33,965 nt of DNA from an uncultured Bacilli bacterium (GTDB lineage: Bacteria > Bacillota_I > Bacilli_A > RF39 > UBA660), in contig CAKOLL010000012.1 in the NCBI GenBank assembly GCA_934096295.1, positions 1 to 33,965 of the forward strand. Reading direction: 5' to 3'. The translations under genes were made by a program, and so were the position numbers. Position 1 is the first letter of the stretch, and the number at the start of each line of letters is the position of its first letter. Positions 23,729 through 31,624 of the stretch are shown in pieces. The notes beneath the pieces were generated by a model, which had not been told where the DNA came from, did not search any database, and saw only the letters and a program-made list of their open reading frames with translations.

Positions 23729-24571
23729 TTAATCATACATTTTACTTTTTGTATCAAGTTGGAGTTCATACCCATATTCAAATATAAATGAAATACTATA
23801 AATAATTAATGCATATACTATGTCTGTTAATTCTAATCTTGTTTCTAAGTTCAAATCCATTAATAGACCACAGAAAATACCACAGATATAACTAAATACA
23901 ATGTCAAATATTATAAAATATGATATTTTTTTAATACAATTTATGTTTTCTAATGTAAATGGAGTGTCTCCGTTATGAATATTAAAGAATAGTTTATATA
24001 AATATTCAAATATTTTAGTAATACAAATTATACTTATTAAACCACCGATTAATAATATTTCTGCATGAAATACAATTTCACTAAATGAATGATTGCTTAT
24101 GTATTCATATGCAAGTTCTCCATTTGTGGTAATATTTCCAATTTTAACATTTGATATAAAAAGATCTGTTCCATTAATTCTTGCAGATTTAGCTACAAAA
24201 GGTAAAGCTAGAATTATTATACATATTAAAACCGATACCCCAATAAATATTTTATTAATAATATTTGCTAAAATATATATTATTTTACTTATTAATTTTA
24301 CTTTTATTTGTTTTTCTTCTTTAAATTTTACAATACTTTCTTTGATCTCGCTATCTAATGAATCTATGTCTGTAAAATCTTCATGCACTAAGTCATTTAT
24401 TTTACATTTAAATACATCACAGAGACACATTATATTATTCATGCTTGGAAAATTTTCTCCAGTTTCCCACTTTGAAATACTTTGTCTTGAAACTCCAATT
24501 TTTTCTGCCAAATCCTCTTGTGATATATTTTTTGATTTTCTAATATTTTTTAAATTTTCACCAAATTTCAT
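23729..24571 (-). CDS. XRE-family regulator with C-terminal membrane domain
   Basis: A 280-residue protein. Residues 1-62 are an XRE helix-turn-helix (NLKNIRKSKNISQEDLAEKI, then GVSRQSISKWETGENFPSMN). After a charged linker come about four hydrophobic helices (about 105-128, 165-190, 212-235, 246-266). Membrane-bound XRE regulators of this type usually sense membrane or extracellular signals and control neighbouring genes. GGAAGGG precedes the ATG. An 8-bp inverted repeat overlapping the promoter (24604-24629) suggests autoregulation. Its downstream neighbour, separated by a terminator, is the twin-HEPN gene. Confidence 0.85.
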   Translation of the reverse strand: MKFGENLKNIRKSKNISQEDLAEKIGVSRQSISKWETGENFPSMNNIMCLCDVFKCKINDLVHEDFTDIDSLDSEIKESIVKFKEEKQIKVKLISKIIYILANIINKIFIGVSVLICIIILALPFVAKSARINGTDLFISNVKIGNITTNGELAYEYISNHSFSEIVFHAEILLIGGLISIICITKIFEYLYKLFFNIHNGDTPFTLENINCIKKISYFIIFDIVFSYICGIFCGLLMDLNLETRLELTDIVYALIIYSISFIFEYGYELQLDTKSKMYD

Positions 24572-24597
24572 TTAATTACCCTTCCTTTTTCAACAAA

Positions 24598-24629
24598 ATT
24601 ATATGATAGAATGATTATTTTTTCTATCA
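24598..24629 (-). promoter_or_regulatory. Promoter with operator-like inverted repeat
   Basis: TATAAT (24603-24598) is immediately preceded by TGATAGAA...TTCTATCA, an 8-bp perfect inverted repeat with 10-base spacing (24604-24629), covering the -35 region. A bound dimer would block RNA polymerase. Confidence 0.55.
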
Positions 24630-24647
24630 ACTTTTAAGTGCATTTTA

Positions 24648-25532
24648 TTATTTTCTTATTTTTATTATGTCATCTTTTTTTAAATTACCTACGAGCAATG
24701 ATGAATTTATATCATGATTGTTAAAATTGTTATTAACAATACTTTCATCATAATTAGCATAACAATATTTACAAAAATGTTTACAAGAATTGTATACTCC
24801 GATGTCAACCATTTCTACACAATTGCATTTATCCCCTTTTCTAGCTTTCCAACTTTTATATTTTTTTCCTGTTAGTTTATATGCTAGTTCATGAGATAAA
24901 CATTCACCTTTAATAAAGCCATATTCAGTAAGGTTACGATTTTCAAAACAAGTTTGAACTTGCATATTATTTTCTTTGGCTATTTTACTAAAATTGATTC
25001 CAATTTGTTCGTAGTCATTTTCCGTAAATGCTCGATACTTTAAAATATTTTTGTTTTTAATAACATTTTTGTACTCATCTAAAAATGAAACAATAATGGT
25101 ATTTACATAGCCATTTAAAAGTGTACATAATTTATTAAATGCTTTTACATGATATTCTATATTGTATTTGTCACTTAAAAATATGGGGTCATATCTTACG
25201 TAAATATTTTCTTTTCCAATAACTTGAGATATCTTTTTTACCGCCTCGACAATATCACTTTTTGATGAGACGTTTGGCTCAATATCACTTTTATATGGCG
25301 TGATTGTTACTTGAAATATATATGGTATTTTTATTTTATCTAAATCTTTTAATATGGGAATAGGATTTTTAGTACAAAATAAAATTAAATCAACATCTGT
25401 AATATTAATTCTACTTACTAATTTGGGATTAAATGGATTTCTTACATCTATAAATCCTTCATTTAATCTTTTTATAAACCAATTTTTATAAAAAGCTATA
25501 ATATCTGTTCTTCCACTTACATTTAATATCAT
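24648..25532 (-). CDS. DUF1848 family protein
   Basis: A 294-residue member of the DUF1848 family, which begins with SVSRRTDIPAFY-type sequence; here VSGRTDIIAFYKNWFIKRLN, then RNPFNPKLVSRI. The middle resembles a radical-SAM-like barrel (YIFQVTITPY, YVRYDPI, VQTCFEN). A C-terminal cysteine set (KCNCVEM, then SCKHFCKYCYANYD) could bind an iron-sulfur cluster, as in the spore photoproduct lyase-related group. The biological role is not known to me. AAAGGA lies 19 bases from the ATG, too far for normal initiation, but it is at the end of a 30-codon ORF (25544-25636) that stops 11 bases before this start, so translational coupling is likely. Confidence 0.85.
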   Translation of the reverse strand: MILNVSGRTDIIAFYKNWFIKRLNEGFIDVRNPFNPKLVSRINITDVDLILFCTKNPIPILKDLDKIKIPYIFQVTITPYKSDIEPNVSSKSDIVEAVKKISQVIGKENIYVRYDPIFLSDKYNIEYHVKAFNKLCTLLNGYVNTIIVSFLDEYKNVIKNKNILKYRAFTENDYEQIGINFSKIAKENNMQVQTCFENRNLTEYGFIKGECLSHELAYKLTGKKYKSWKARKGDKCNCVEMVDIGVYNSCKHFCKYCYANYDESIVNNNFNNHDINSSLLVGNLKKDDIIKIRK

Positions 25533-25543
25533 TTTATACGCTG

Positions 25544-25636
25544 TTATATTTTCCTTTCTTTGTTATTATAGTTTGTTTGTTCTAATATTTTGGTTTTGTT
25601 ATTTAGTAGTTTTAATTTTATTTTGATTATATCCAT
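25544..25636 (-). CDS. 30-residue basic ORF ahead of the DUF1848 gene
   Basis: A short ORF with good signals: TTGTTA-17-TATAAT promoter with an extended -10, and GGAG six bases before the ATG. The product is Lys-rich (MDIIKIKLKLLNNKTKILEQ and ten more residues). It stops 11 bases before the DUF1848 start, whose own ribosome binding site is badly placed. It may be a leader peptide controlling the downstream gene, a small protein, or the relic of a longer N-terminus. Confidence 0.45.
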   Translation of the reverse strand: MDIIKIKLKLLNNKTKILEQTNYNNKERKI

Positions 25637-25652
25637 ATTTATCTCCGAGCAT

Positions 25653-25681
25653 ATTATAACATATGTTTGCAATGGTAACAA
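25653..25681 (-). promoter_or_regulatory. Promoter of the short ORF/DUF1848 unit
   Basis: TTGTTA (25681-25676), 17-base spacer ending in TGT, TATAAT (25658-25653) on the minus strand: both -35/-10 and extended -10 elements are present. Confidence 0.7.
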
Positions 25682-25705
25682 GAGAAAACCAGACTGTTTT
25701 GATTT

Positions 25706-26350
25706 TTATCGCTTATATTCTGGAGTGTCCCATTCAATTTCGTCATCAAAATCAAAATTATCTGGTAATTGTGTATCATATATTGAACTTATAGATAAAT
25801 CATTTGTTTTGTGTTCCATACTTTGTTGCAATCTTTTTATTCTTTTTTCTGTTTTTTCTAACGTTTCTTTATATTGTTTTATTAATTTATTTATTGATGA
25901 TTCTGTTAACGTTTCTTCGAATAATTCATTCATTTCAAAGTATTGGTTTTCAGCATCAAAACATCCGACGATAAATTTTGGGTCTAGGTAATTAATAATT
26001 CTTCCGCTTTCTTCATGTTTTATCATAAACGCTCCGTATTTTTCACCATCTAAATCACCTGATGCTCCGATAACATTGATGTATTTTATAGGAATGCGGA
26101 TTAAAATAACCTTTTTAGAATAGCAATGGTACCAATTACAAAGCTTCGTTTTTAATGCATTTATATCGCTTGCATCAAGTCCAATTGTTGTATAATATAA
26201 TGAGTTGTCTTTAGTTCGAAGACCATTTTGAAAAATTGATTTTATTGTTTCGTTTGAATTTCCTGCTCTTCCGGTACCATGTCCTAGAACAAAATAACCA
26301 TCTTTATTTAATAATTCTTTAATATCTTCTAATCTACAAATTTTACTCAT
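25706..26350 (-). CDS. ADP-ribosyltransferase-like protein (HGT motif)
   Basis: A 214-residue protein. Residues 19-60 read YFVLGHGTGRAGNS then IKSIFQNGLRTKDNSLYYTT, close to the H-G-T...I..I...GL start of PARP/KptA-like ADP-ribosyltransferases; His24 and Tyr52 or Tyr53 would fill the H and Y positions. The expected third-strand Glu is not clear, though YLDPKFIVGCFD may be that strand. The C-terminal ~70 residues are charged helix, then an acidic tail ending EWDTPEYKR. No signal peptide, so cytoplasmic. It starts two bases after the previous stop with AAGGA upstream, and is the last gene of the P-ATPase operon. The family call is tentative. Confidence 0.45.
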   Translation of the reverse strand: MSKICRLEDIKELLNKDGYFVLGHGTGRAGNSNETIKSIFQNGLRTKDNSLYYTTIGLDASDINALKTKLCNWYHCYSKKVILIRIPIKYINVIGASGDLDGEKYGAFMIKHEESGRIINYLDPKFIVGCFDAENQYFEMNELFEETLTESSINKLIKQYKETLEKTEKRIKRLQQSMEHKTNDLSISSIYDTQLPDNFDFDDEIEWDTPEYKR

Positions 26351-26352
26351 TG

Positions 26353-26742
26353 TTATTTTTCCTTACTTGTATTGATGCTCATTGGACTACTTATTTGCCC
26401 TTTTGTATCCATAATCCATATATAATATTTTTTATATTCAAAAATTGAAATTGAAGCATTATCATTTTTTATATCTTTCCAGCAAATTGAATTACTTGTA
26501 GGCGTAGTTCTAGTAGATTTAACACAATATTTTATAGCATCACCGGATGTTGTAATATTTAACTTTCCATTGCTAATTTCCAAAGCTTCAATTTTAGCAC
26601 TCATATTCTCATTTACTTTTACATAATATGAATTACTTTCAATATTTGATGGCATCAAATTATAAATTGCTACCGATGCAAATACCACTACAATTAAAAT
26701 ACCTGTAGTAATTATAAATGTTAATTGATTGTTTTCTTTCAT
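26353..26742 (-). CDS. Membrane-anchored small extracytoplasmic protein
   Basis: A 129-residue protein with one N-terminal membrane helix (about 8-30) and an outside domain. The domain ends FEYKKYYIWIMDTKGQISSP, like the last strands of bacterial Ig/fibronectin-III-type repeats, and has two cysteines (in IKYCVKS and SICWKD) that could form a disulfide. Its ATG overlaps the TGA of the P-ATPase gene (ATGA), so the two are translationally coupled; it might be an accessory subunit of the pump. I do not recognise the family. Confidence 0.6.
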   Translation of the reverse strand: MKENNQLTFIITTGILIVVVFASVAIYNLMPSNIESNSYYVKVNENMSAKIEALEISNGKLNITTSGDAIKYCVKSTRTTPTSNSICWKDIKNDNASISIFEYKKYYIWIMDTKGQISSPMSINTSKEK

Positions 26743-29345
26743 TTTTCCTCCGTATAATCTTTAAATAATTTTGTATAAATGGGTTTAACTAGTTCTCCAA
26801 CTATAAAAGAACACAAGCATATACCTAATGTTATTATAACACATTTTGGTTCTAGATTATCAACTATAAAATATTTTGACAAGCCTGTTGAAAAAATAAT
26901 TATTTGAACTATTAATAAACCTATAATTCCAAAGGTTAATCTTTTATTTTCAAATATATTTTTGTTTATAACCGACTTTTTTAGATTTCTACATGAAAAT
27001 GCAAAAAGTAGTTCATTTAAAACTAAATATATAAACATTAATGATCCAGCTGTTGTGGCATCATATGTTTTGGCATAATATATAAACAGAATTATCATAA
27101 TAACAGACTTAAATAATGCACTTATTGATATTTTAGCTGTTAAAAATGGGGTAAAAAAACTAGTATTTGATTTATTGGCCGGAGTATTTTCCATTATATC
27201 GCTATCAGATTTTTCAAACGCTAACATAATTGCAGGTATTGAATCTGTTACTAAATTAATCCATAACAATTGAAGTGTTGTAAACATTTCCATATTAAGT
27301 AACATAGAAACAAAAACTAAAATTACTTCAACAATATTACCCGCTAGAAGATATAAAATTACTTTTTTAATATTAGCTGTTATTCGTCTTCCTTCTTCAA
27401 CACCATCTACGATTGTTGAAAAGCTATCATCTATTAAAATACAGTCTGCTACTTTCTTAACAACTTCTGTTCCTGTTATTCCCATACCTATTCCAATATC
27501 CGCTTTTTGAATAGCTGGAGCATCATTTACACCATCACCTGTCATGGCTACAACATAACCATTACTTTGAAGTGCTTCAACAATTCTTAATTTTGTATTG
27601 GGGCTAATTCTTGCATAAACTTGATGGTAATTTACAGCTTCTAAAAGTTCATCATCAGTCATCTTATCAACTTTTTTACCTTCGATTGCTTTATCATCTT
27701 TATCAATTATATTAACTGATTTAGCAATTGCAATTGCTGTATTTATACTATCACCAGTTATCATAATTGGTTTTAAACCTGCATTATGGCAAATAGATAT
27801 AGCATTTGGTACACTTTCACGCGGAGGATCCATCATACCTATTAGGCCAATAAATATCATATTTTTCTCCGGATTATCAACATCATCACTTTTATATGAA
27901 AATGCGAGTAACCTTAATGATTTGGCTGATTCTCTTTTTTCTATTTCAAAAATATTTTCTTTATATTCTTTAGTTATAGGATAGATATTTCCATTATCTA
28001 AATAATGTGTACAATTATTAATTATAGAATCTAAACTTCCTTTAGTAAATGAATATACTTTATCATTTATTATATTTTCAACACTCATCATTTTTCGGTC
28101 TGAATCAAATGGAAATTCTTTTACTCTTTTAATATCTGTTAATAAATTGTTAGTACTTTCTAAATATTTATAAATGGCAACTTCTGTTTCATCTCCGAGG
28201 TATTTTTCAGAATTTCTTACAACATTATGACAAAGATTTGCCGCATACTTTAACATATCCATATTTGGTATGTTTTCTGTTTCTTTATATGTTTGATTGT
28301 TTACAAATATCATTTTTACTAACATTTTGTTTTGAGTTATTGTTCCTGTTTTGTCTGAACATATAACATCTGTTGACCCTAAAGTTTCTACTGAAGCCAT
28401 CTTTCTAATTATAACATTTCGTTTTGCCATAGCTGACATACCTAAAGATAAAATTATAGTAATAATTGATGACATTCCTTCTGGTATTGCAGCTACTGCT
28501 AGAGATATTGAAAGCATTAATATATCAAAAAAATCATTATGCATAATTAAGCCAATTATCATCATTATAACAATTATAGCTAAAATTATGTATGTTAATA
28601 ACTTACTAATTTTATTAATTTTCTTTTGTAAAGGTGTTATATCACTTTTTTTATTCATCAAACTATCGGCTATTTTCCCAAGTTCGGTGTTCATTCCAGT
28701 TGCACAAACTAATACAAAAGCATGACCATTTGTAACATTACATCCAGCATAAACCATATTGGTTCTTTCATAAAGTTCTCGTTCTTCATTTATAATATCG
28801 CTATTTTTCTTAATACTTTTTGATTCTCCAGTCAAGGTTGATTCATTTACTAATAAGTTTTCAGAACTAATAATTCTAGCATCTGCAGATACATAATCTC
28901 CAGCTTCAAGTTCAATTATATCACCGATGACTACATTTCTAACATCAATTAACTTTTTTTCTTTATTTCTTATAACATAGTTATTTGTTACAAACATTTT
29001 ATTAAGTTCAGATATAGCTACATCTGCTTTTTTTTCTTGTATAAAACTTAATATAGCGTTTATCAATACAATTACTATTATAATTATTGAATCAAAATAT
29101 GATTCATTTCGAACATAAGAAATTACTGCGGAAAATAAAGAGGCAAAAATAAGTAAAATTATCATAAAATCATTAAATTGGCTAAGAAAAATAGATATAT
29201 TTGATTTCTTTTTGGCTTCCTTTAACTTATTTTCACCATATTCTTCTAGCCTTTTTAAAGCTTCTGTTTCACTTAATCCATCATTGTTAGTTTCAAATTC
29301 TTTATATAATTCTTCGATAGATTTATTATAAAATTCATTTTTCAT
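26739..29345 (-). CDS. Calcium-transporting P-type ATPase (P2A type)
   Basis: An 868-residue P-type ATPase that exports cations from the cytoplasm. Visible elements: actuator TGES (172-175), phosphorylation site DKTGT with Asp331, hinge TGDGVNDAPAIQKADIGIGM, and the M4 PEG (288-290). Calcium-site residues of the SERCA type are kept: NIVE in M5 and NLVTDSIPA in M6, so Ca2+ is the likely substrate (Mn2+ also possible). Length is that of LMCA1/YloB-like bacterial pumps. AAAGGAG lies 10 bases before the ATG. It is the third gene of a five-gene unit with zinc-ribbon proteins upstream and two small coupled genes downstream. Confidence 0.95.
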   Translation of the reverse strand: MKNEFYNKSIEELYKEFETNNDGLSETEALKRLEEYGENKLKEAKKKSNISIFLSQFNDFMIILLIFASLFSAVISYVRNESYFDSIIIIVIVLINAILSFIQEKKADVAISELNKMFVTNNYVIRNKEKKLIDVRNVVIGDIIELEAGDYVSADARIISSENLLVNESTLTGESKSIKKNSDIINEERELYERTNMVYAGCNVTNGHAFVLVCATGMNTELGKIADSLMNKKSDITPLQKKINKISKLLTYIILAIIVIMMIIGLIMHNDFFDILMLSISLAVAAIPEGMSSIITIILSLGMSAMAKRNVIIRKMASVETLGSTDVICSDKTGTITQNKMLVKMIFVNNQTYKETENIPNMDMLKYAANLCHNVVRNSEKYLGDETEVAIYKYLESTNNLLTDIKRVKEFPFDSDRKMMSVENIINDKVYSFTKGSLDSIINNCTHYLDNGNIYPITKEYKENIFEIEKRESAKSLRLLAFSYKSDDVDNPEKNMIFIGLIGMMDPPRESVPNAISICHNAGLKPIMITGDSINTAIAIAKSVNIIDKDDKAIEGKKVDKMTDDELLEAVNYHQVYARISPNTKLRIVEALQSNGYVVAMTGDGVNDAPAIQKADIGIGMGITGTEVVKKVADCILIDDSFSTIVDGVEEGRRITANIKKVILYLLAGNIVEVILVFVSMLLNMEMFTTLQLLWINLVTDSIPAIMLAFEKSDSDIMENTPANKSNTSFFTPFLTAKISISALFKSVIMIILFIYYAKTYDATTAGSLMFIYLVLNELLFAFSCRNLKKSVINKNIFENKRLTFGIIGLLIVQIIIFSTGLSKYFIVDNLEPKCVIITLGICLCSFIVGELVKPIYTKLFKDYTEEK

Positions 29346-29367
29346 TAAATATTAACTCCTTTTATTC

Positions 29368-29547
29368 TTAAAATACCATGTAAGATGCTACGAATAATAT
29401 AATCATTAAAAAGATACCTATCATAGTAATAATTGTTGCTATATTTATTAATACATAATAGATACTTGTGTGTAATTTTACCCCGCAGTTTCTACAGAAT
29501 GTATCTATATTTTTATTTACACTTTTACAATTTAAACACTTTTTCAT
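29368..29547 (-). CDS. 59-residue zinc-ribbon membrane protein
   Basis: A short ORF between the metalloprotease and P-ATPase genes. Four cysteines (C4-x2-C7 and C18-x2-C21) form a zinc ribbon, followed by one long hydrophobic helix (about 29-58). GAGGT precedes the ATG, which lies two bases after the upstream stop; its own stop is 22 bases before the P-ATPase ATG. Its zinc ribbon resembles the first 26 residues of the metalloprotease encoded upstream, suggesting duplication or a shared partner. Confidence 0.8.
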   Translation of the reverse strand: MKKCLNCKSVNKNIDTFCRNCGVKLHTSIYYVLINIATIITMIGIFLMIILFVASYMVF

Positions 29548-29549
29548 TT

Positions 29550-30719
29550 TTACCTCAATTTCATTTTTATGACATTTATAATTTCAAAACTAGCTTTTGT
29601 TAAATTATCTTTATGTAAATAATAATCATGTATTGCTTCTGCGATTGTTTCGTCTGTAATTATATTGCCTTTTTTATCTTTAGTGCTTGCATATTCAGAA
29701 ATAGTTTTAGCAAATTCAAACATATTTAAATTAGTATTATACTTTAAATTATAACTATTTAATGCAGTTTTTACAATCGTACTTGAAAATTCTTGACTAT
29801 CAAAGTCTTTTAATACTTTGTTAATAATTTCTTCGTTATCTGGTGTAACAAAAGTTATATTATCTAAATTATTTTCTTTTAATAATATTTTGAATGATAT
29901 ATAATGTCCTAGCTCATGGGCTATCGTAGATTCCCAACTGGCATCTTTGACATACCAATTTTTACCTACTACATCTTCAATAGGCTTGGAAATAATTGTT
30001 TTATTTAAAAAGTAATAACTGTTCAATAAAATTTGAGTTTTATTGACCTTGTTATAATCTTGAATTTTTTCACTCGGATTAACAAATTGATACATCGGTT
30101 GAAAATATGCTATATACTCATCTTTTGTTGGTGCATTAGTTATTGTAATATTTGTTAATGCTCCTTTTATATTTGGAAAAAGTTCATACATTTTATCTAT
30201 AACTTCACTAATTTTATCACTCTCATCAAGTTGCATATCGCAAAAACTTACACTAGCGATATTATAATTATCTTCAAGATCATATTCTATTCTTTTTACA
30301 TCATAATTATTAGAACATAAATAATCTTGTTTTTCTATATCATTTTTTAAAAAGTCTATAGCATCTTCGTATGAATATATATCAATATTATTGTAAACAT
30401 TGTCAGTTTTTAAAATAGATGAATTATACCCATTTTTATATGAATTATATTGTTTCTTTAAGTATGCAAGAGGTTTCATAATATCATTACCCCTCACTAA
30501 AATAATTATGGCAAATATAATTATCAATAAACTTAAAGATACAATAAGAATTCTTAACTTATAATTTTGTTTTTCTAAAATACCATTATTTACATTTGTT
30601 TTACTACTTAATTCTTTGTAACCTTTAGCTGTTATACTACCACATTTGTAGCAGTAATTATCATCTTTTTCTATTACTACATGGCAATCTAAACAAGTAT
30701 AAACAACATTATCATTCAT
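29550..30719 (-). CDS. Zinc-ribbon, membrane-anchored HExxH metalloprotease-like protein
   Basis: A 389-residue protein: zinc ribbon (C9-x2-C12, C23-x2-C26), one membrane helix (about 56-76) and an outside domain. The domain contains HELGH (268-272) in STIAHELGHYISF and, about 90 residues later, DETIAEAIHDYY with Glu357 or Glu361 as a possible third ligand, the layout of gluzincin metalloproteases (lethal-factor-like branch). The zinc ribbon would lie in the cytoplasm. AAGGAGAG precedes the ATG and an extended -10 promoter lies upstream. It heads the operon with the P-ATPase. Confidence 0.75.
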   Translation of the reverse strand: MNDNVVYTCLDCHVVIEKDDNYCYKCGSITAKGYKELSSKTNVNNGILEKQNYKLRILIVSLSLLIIIFAIIILVRGNDIMKPLAYLKKQYNSYKNGYNSSILKTDNVYNNIDIYSYEDAIDFLKNDIEKQDYLCSNNYDVKRIEYDLEDNYNIASVSFCDMQLDESDKISEVIDKMYELFPNIKGALTNITITNAPTKDEYIAYFQPMYQFVNPSEKIQDYNKVNKTQILLNSYYFLNKTIISKPIEDVVGKNWYVKDASWESTIAHELGHYISFKILLKENNLDNITFVTPDNEEIINKVLKDFDSQEFSSTIVKTALNSYNLKYNTNLNMFEFAKTISEYASTKDKKGNIITDETIAEAIHDYYLHKDNLTKASFEIINVIKMKLR

Positions 30720-30749
30720 AACAATTAACTCTCCTTATGATACTATTTA

Positions 30750-30758
30750 ATTATAACA
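30750..30758 (-). promoter_or_regulatory. Extended -10 promoter of the metalloprotease/P-ATPase operon
   Basis: Minus-strand TGT-TATAAT (TATAAT at 30755-30750), about 30 bases before the ATG. The -35 is weak. Confidence 0.55.
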
Positions 30759-30814
30759 TATTTTTTTGAGTATTTAATAAAAATTGTCGAATTATAAAAA
30801 TTTCAAAAAAGTTA

Positions 30815-30843
30815 TTGACAAACATCAAAAAAAATATTAAGAT
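30815..30843 (+). promoter_or_regulatory. Promoter of the structured RNA
   Basis: TTGACA (30815-30820), 17-base spacer, TAAGAT (30838-30843). The predicted start at about 30850 is the first base of hairpin 1 of the RNA. Confidence 0.5.
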
Positions 30844-30849
30844 TATACT

Positions 30850-30952
30850 AGCATGATACAAGTCATGCTAATAACCTGATCTCTCTTACGAATCTCAATG
30901 TGAAGAGATCAACCAAAACCCCCTGAAGGAGCCTTATGGCTCCGTTTTTGTT
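30850..30952 (+). ncRNA. Candidate structured RNA of about 100 bases, three hairpins
   Basis: Hairpin 1: AGCATGA-TACAAG-TCATGCT, 7 perfect pairs (30850-30869). Hairpin 2: TGATCTCT (30877-30884) with AGAGATCA (30904-30911), extended by TTAC/GTGA around a 10-base loop. Then a single-stranded ACCAAAACCCCCTGAA segment and a terminator hairpin (30928-30943). No ORF with signals fits inside. I compared it by eye with the common riboswitch, 6S, SRP, RNase P, tmRNA and T-box signatures and saw none. It lies between divergent genes, 86 bases before the Panacea-domain gene, which has its own promoter. It could be a small RNA, an unrecognised riboswitch or an RNA partner of the neighbour. Confidence 0.6.
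30928..30949 (+). terminator. Terminator of the structured RNA
   Basis: GGAGCC-TTAT-GGCTCC, then G and TTTTT on the plus strand. The outer AAAAC (30915-30919) can also pair with GTTTT. Confidence 0.85.
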
Positions 30953-30979
30953 TATTTATGAATGAATTTATTTACTAGA

Positions 30980-31007
30980 TTTACCATAATACATGTGTTA
31001 TTATAAT
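30980..31007 (+). promoter_or_regulatory. Promoter of the Panacea-domain gene
   Basis: TTTACC (30980-30985), 16-base spacer, TATAAT (31002-31007), 30 bases before the ATG. Confidence 0.5.
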
Positions 31008-31037
31008 TATAGATAACTAAAAGAAAGGAATTGTTTA

Positions 31038-31553
31038 ATGAATGAATTAACCCCTAAGTGTATTGCTGTTACAAATTACATTATTGAAAAAATAAATGAT
31101 TTTAATCGTGGAAAAGTTTTGCGTCAACAAATTTTCCTAACCACACGAAGATTACAGAAACTACTTTATTTTTGTTATGTTGATTATATGGTAGAAAATA
31201 ATGGAGCTTTATTATTTGAAGATGAATTTACAGTATGGCCTAGTGGACCAGCAATCAAAAATGTTTATAGAGAATATATGCAAATGGAAGATGGGCCTTT
31301 AAAACCAAAGGTTGATAAATCGGCAATAGAGTTAACAGACGATGTTAAAGCATTAATAGATAATGTATTAGAAAAAACGCAAAGTTTAAATACTACAGAT
31401 TTAATAAAAACCACAAAAATTGTTGATGGTCCTTGGGAGCAAATTTATGACAATAATGATGAGAATTATGATAAAATTATACCTAGAGAAAAAATTTATG
31501 AGTTTTATAGTAAAAAAGAAAAGAAAAGAAAAAGCATACGAAAAAGTTTATAA
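31038..31553 (+). CDS. Panacea/SocA-like antitoxin domain protein (DUF4065)
   Basis: A 171-residue protein with the Panacea domain of SocA/GepA-type antitoxins: LQKLLYFCYVDYMVENNGAL, then LFEDEFTVWPSGPAIKNVYREY, the conserved LQKLLYY...G.PLF.E..EAW..GP..P.VY pattern. Panacea domains serve as antitoxins with many unrelated toxins, or as proteolytic adaptors (SocA). A helical C-terminus ends in a basic tail KKEKKRKSIRKSL. AAAGGA is correctly spaced before the ATG. An obvious toxin is missing: downstream is only a short, apparently damaged gene, and upstream the candidate RNA. Confidence 0.8.
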   Translation: MNELTPKCIAVTNYIIEKINDFNRGKVLRQQIFLTTRRLQKLLYFCYVDYMVENNGALLFEDEFTVWPSGPAIKNVYREYMQMEDGPLKPKVDKSAIELTDDVKALIDNVLEKTQSLNTTDLIKTTKIVDGPWEQIYDNNDENYDKIIPREKIYEFYSKKEKKRKSIRKSL

Positions 31554-31624
31554 TTTATTATAGTGTTTGCTATGTTAAGAAAATTAACCATATTGTTATT
31601 TTTGAAGAAACCAAACAAGATTAT

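Noticed and set aside
24093..24575. 160-codon plus-strand frame opposite the XRE-membrane gene
   Set aside because: Antisense to a clear HTH protein and lacks a ribosome binding site.
25690..25705. AAAAC/GTTTT hairpin after the ADP-ribosyltransferase-like gene as its terminator
   Set aside because: Only a five-pair A/T stem and no clean U tract on the minus strand.
28351..28725. 124-codon plus-strand frame inside the P-ATPase gene
   Set aside because: Lies opposite the conserved DKTGT/PEG region; an artefact of A+T-rich codons.
30844..30849. TATACT as -10 of the structured RNA
   Set aside because: It is 23 bases from TTGACA and would start transcription inside hairpin 1; TAAGAT at 17 bases fits better.
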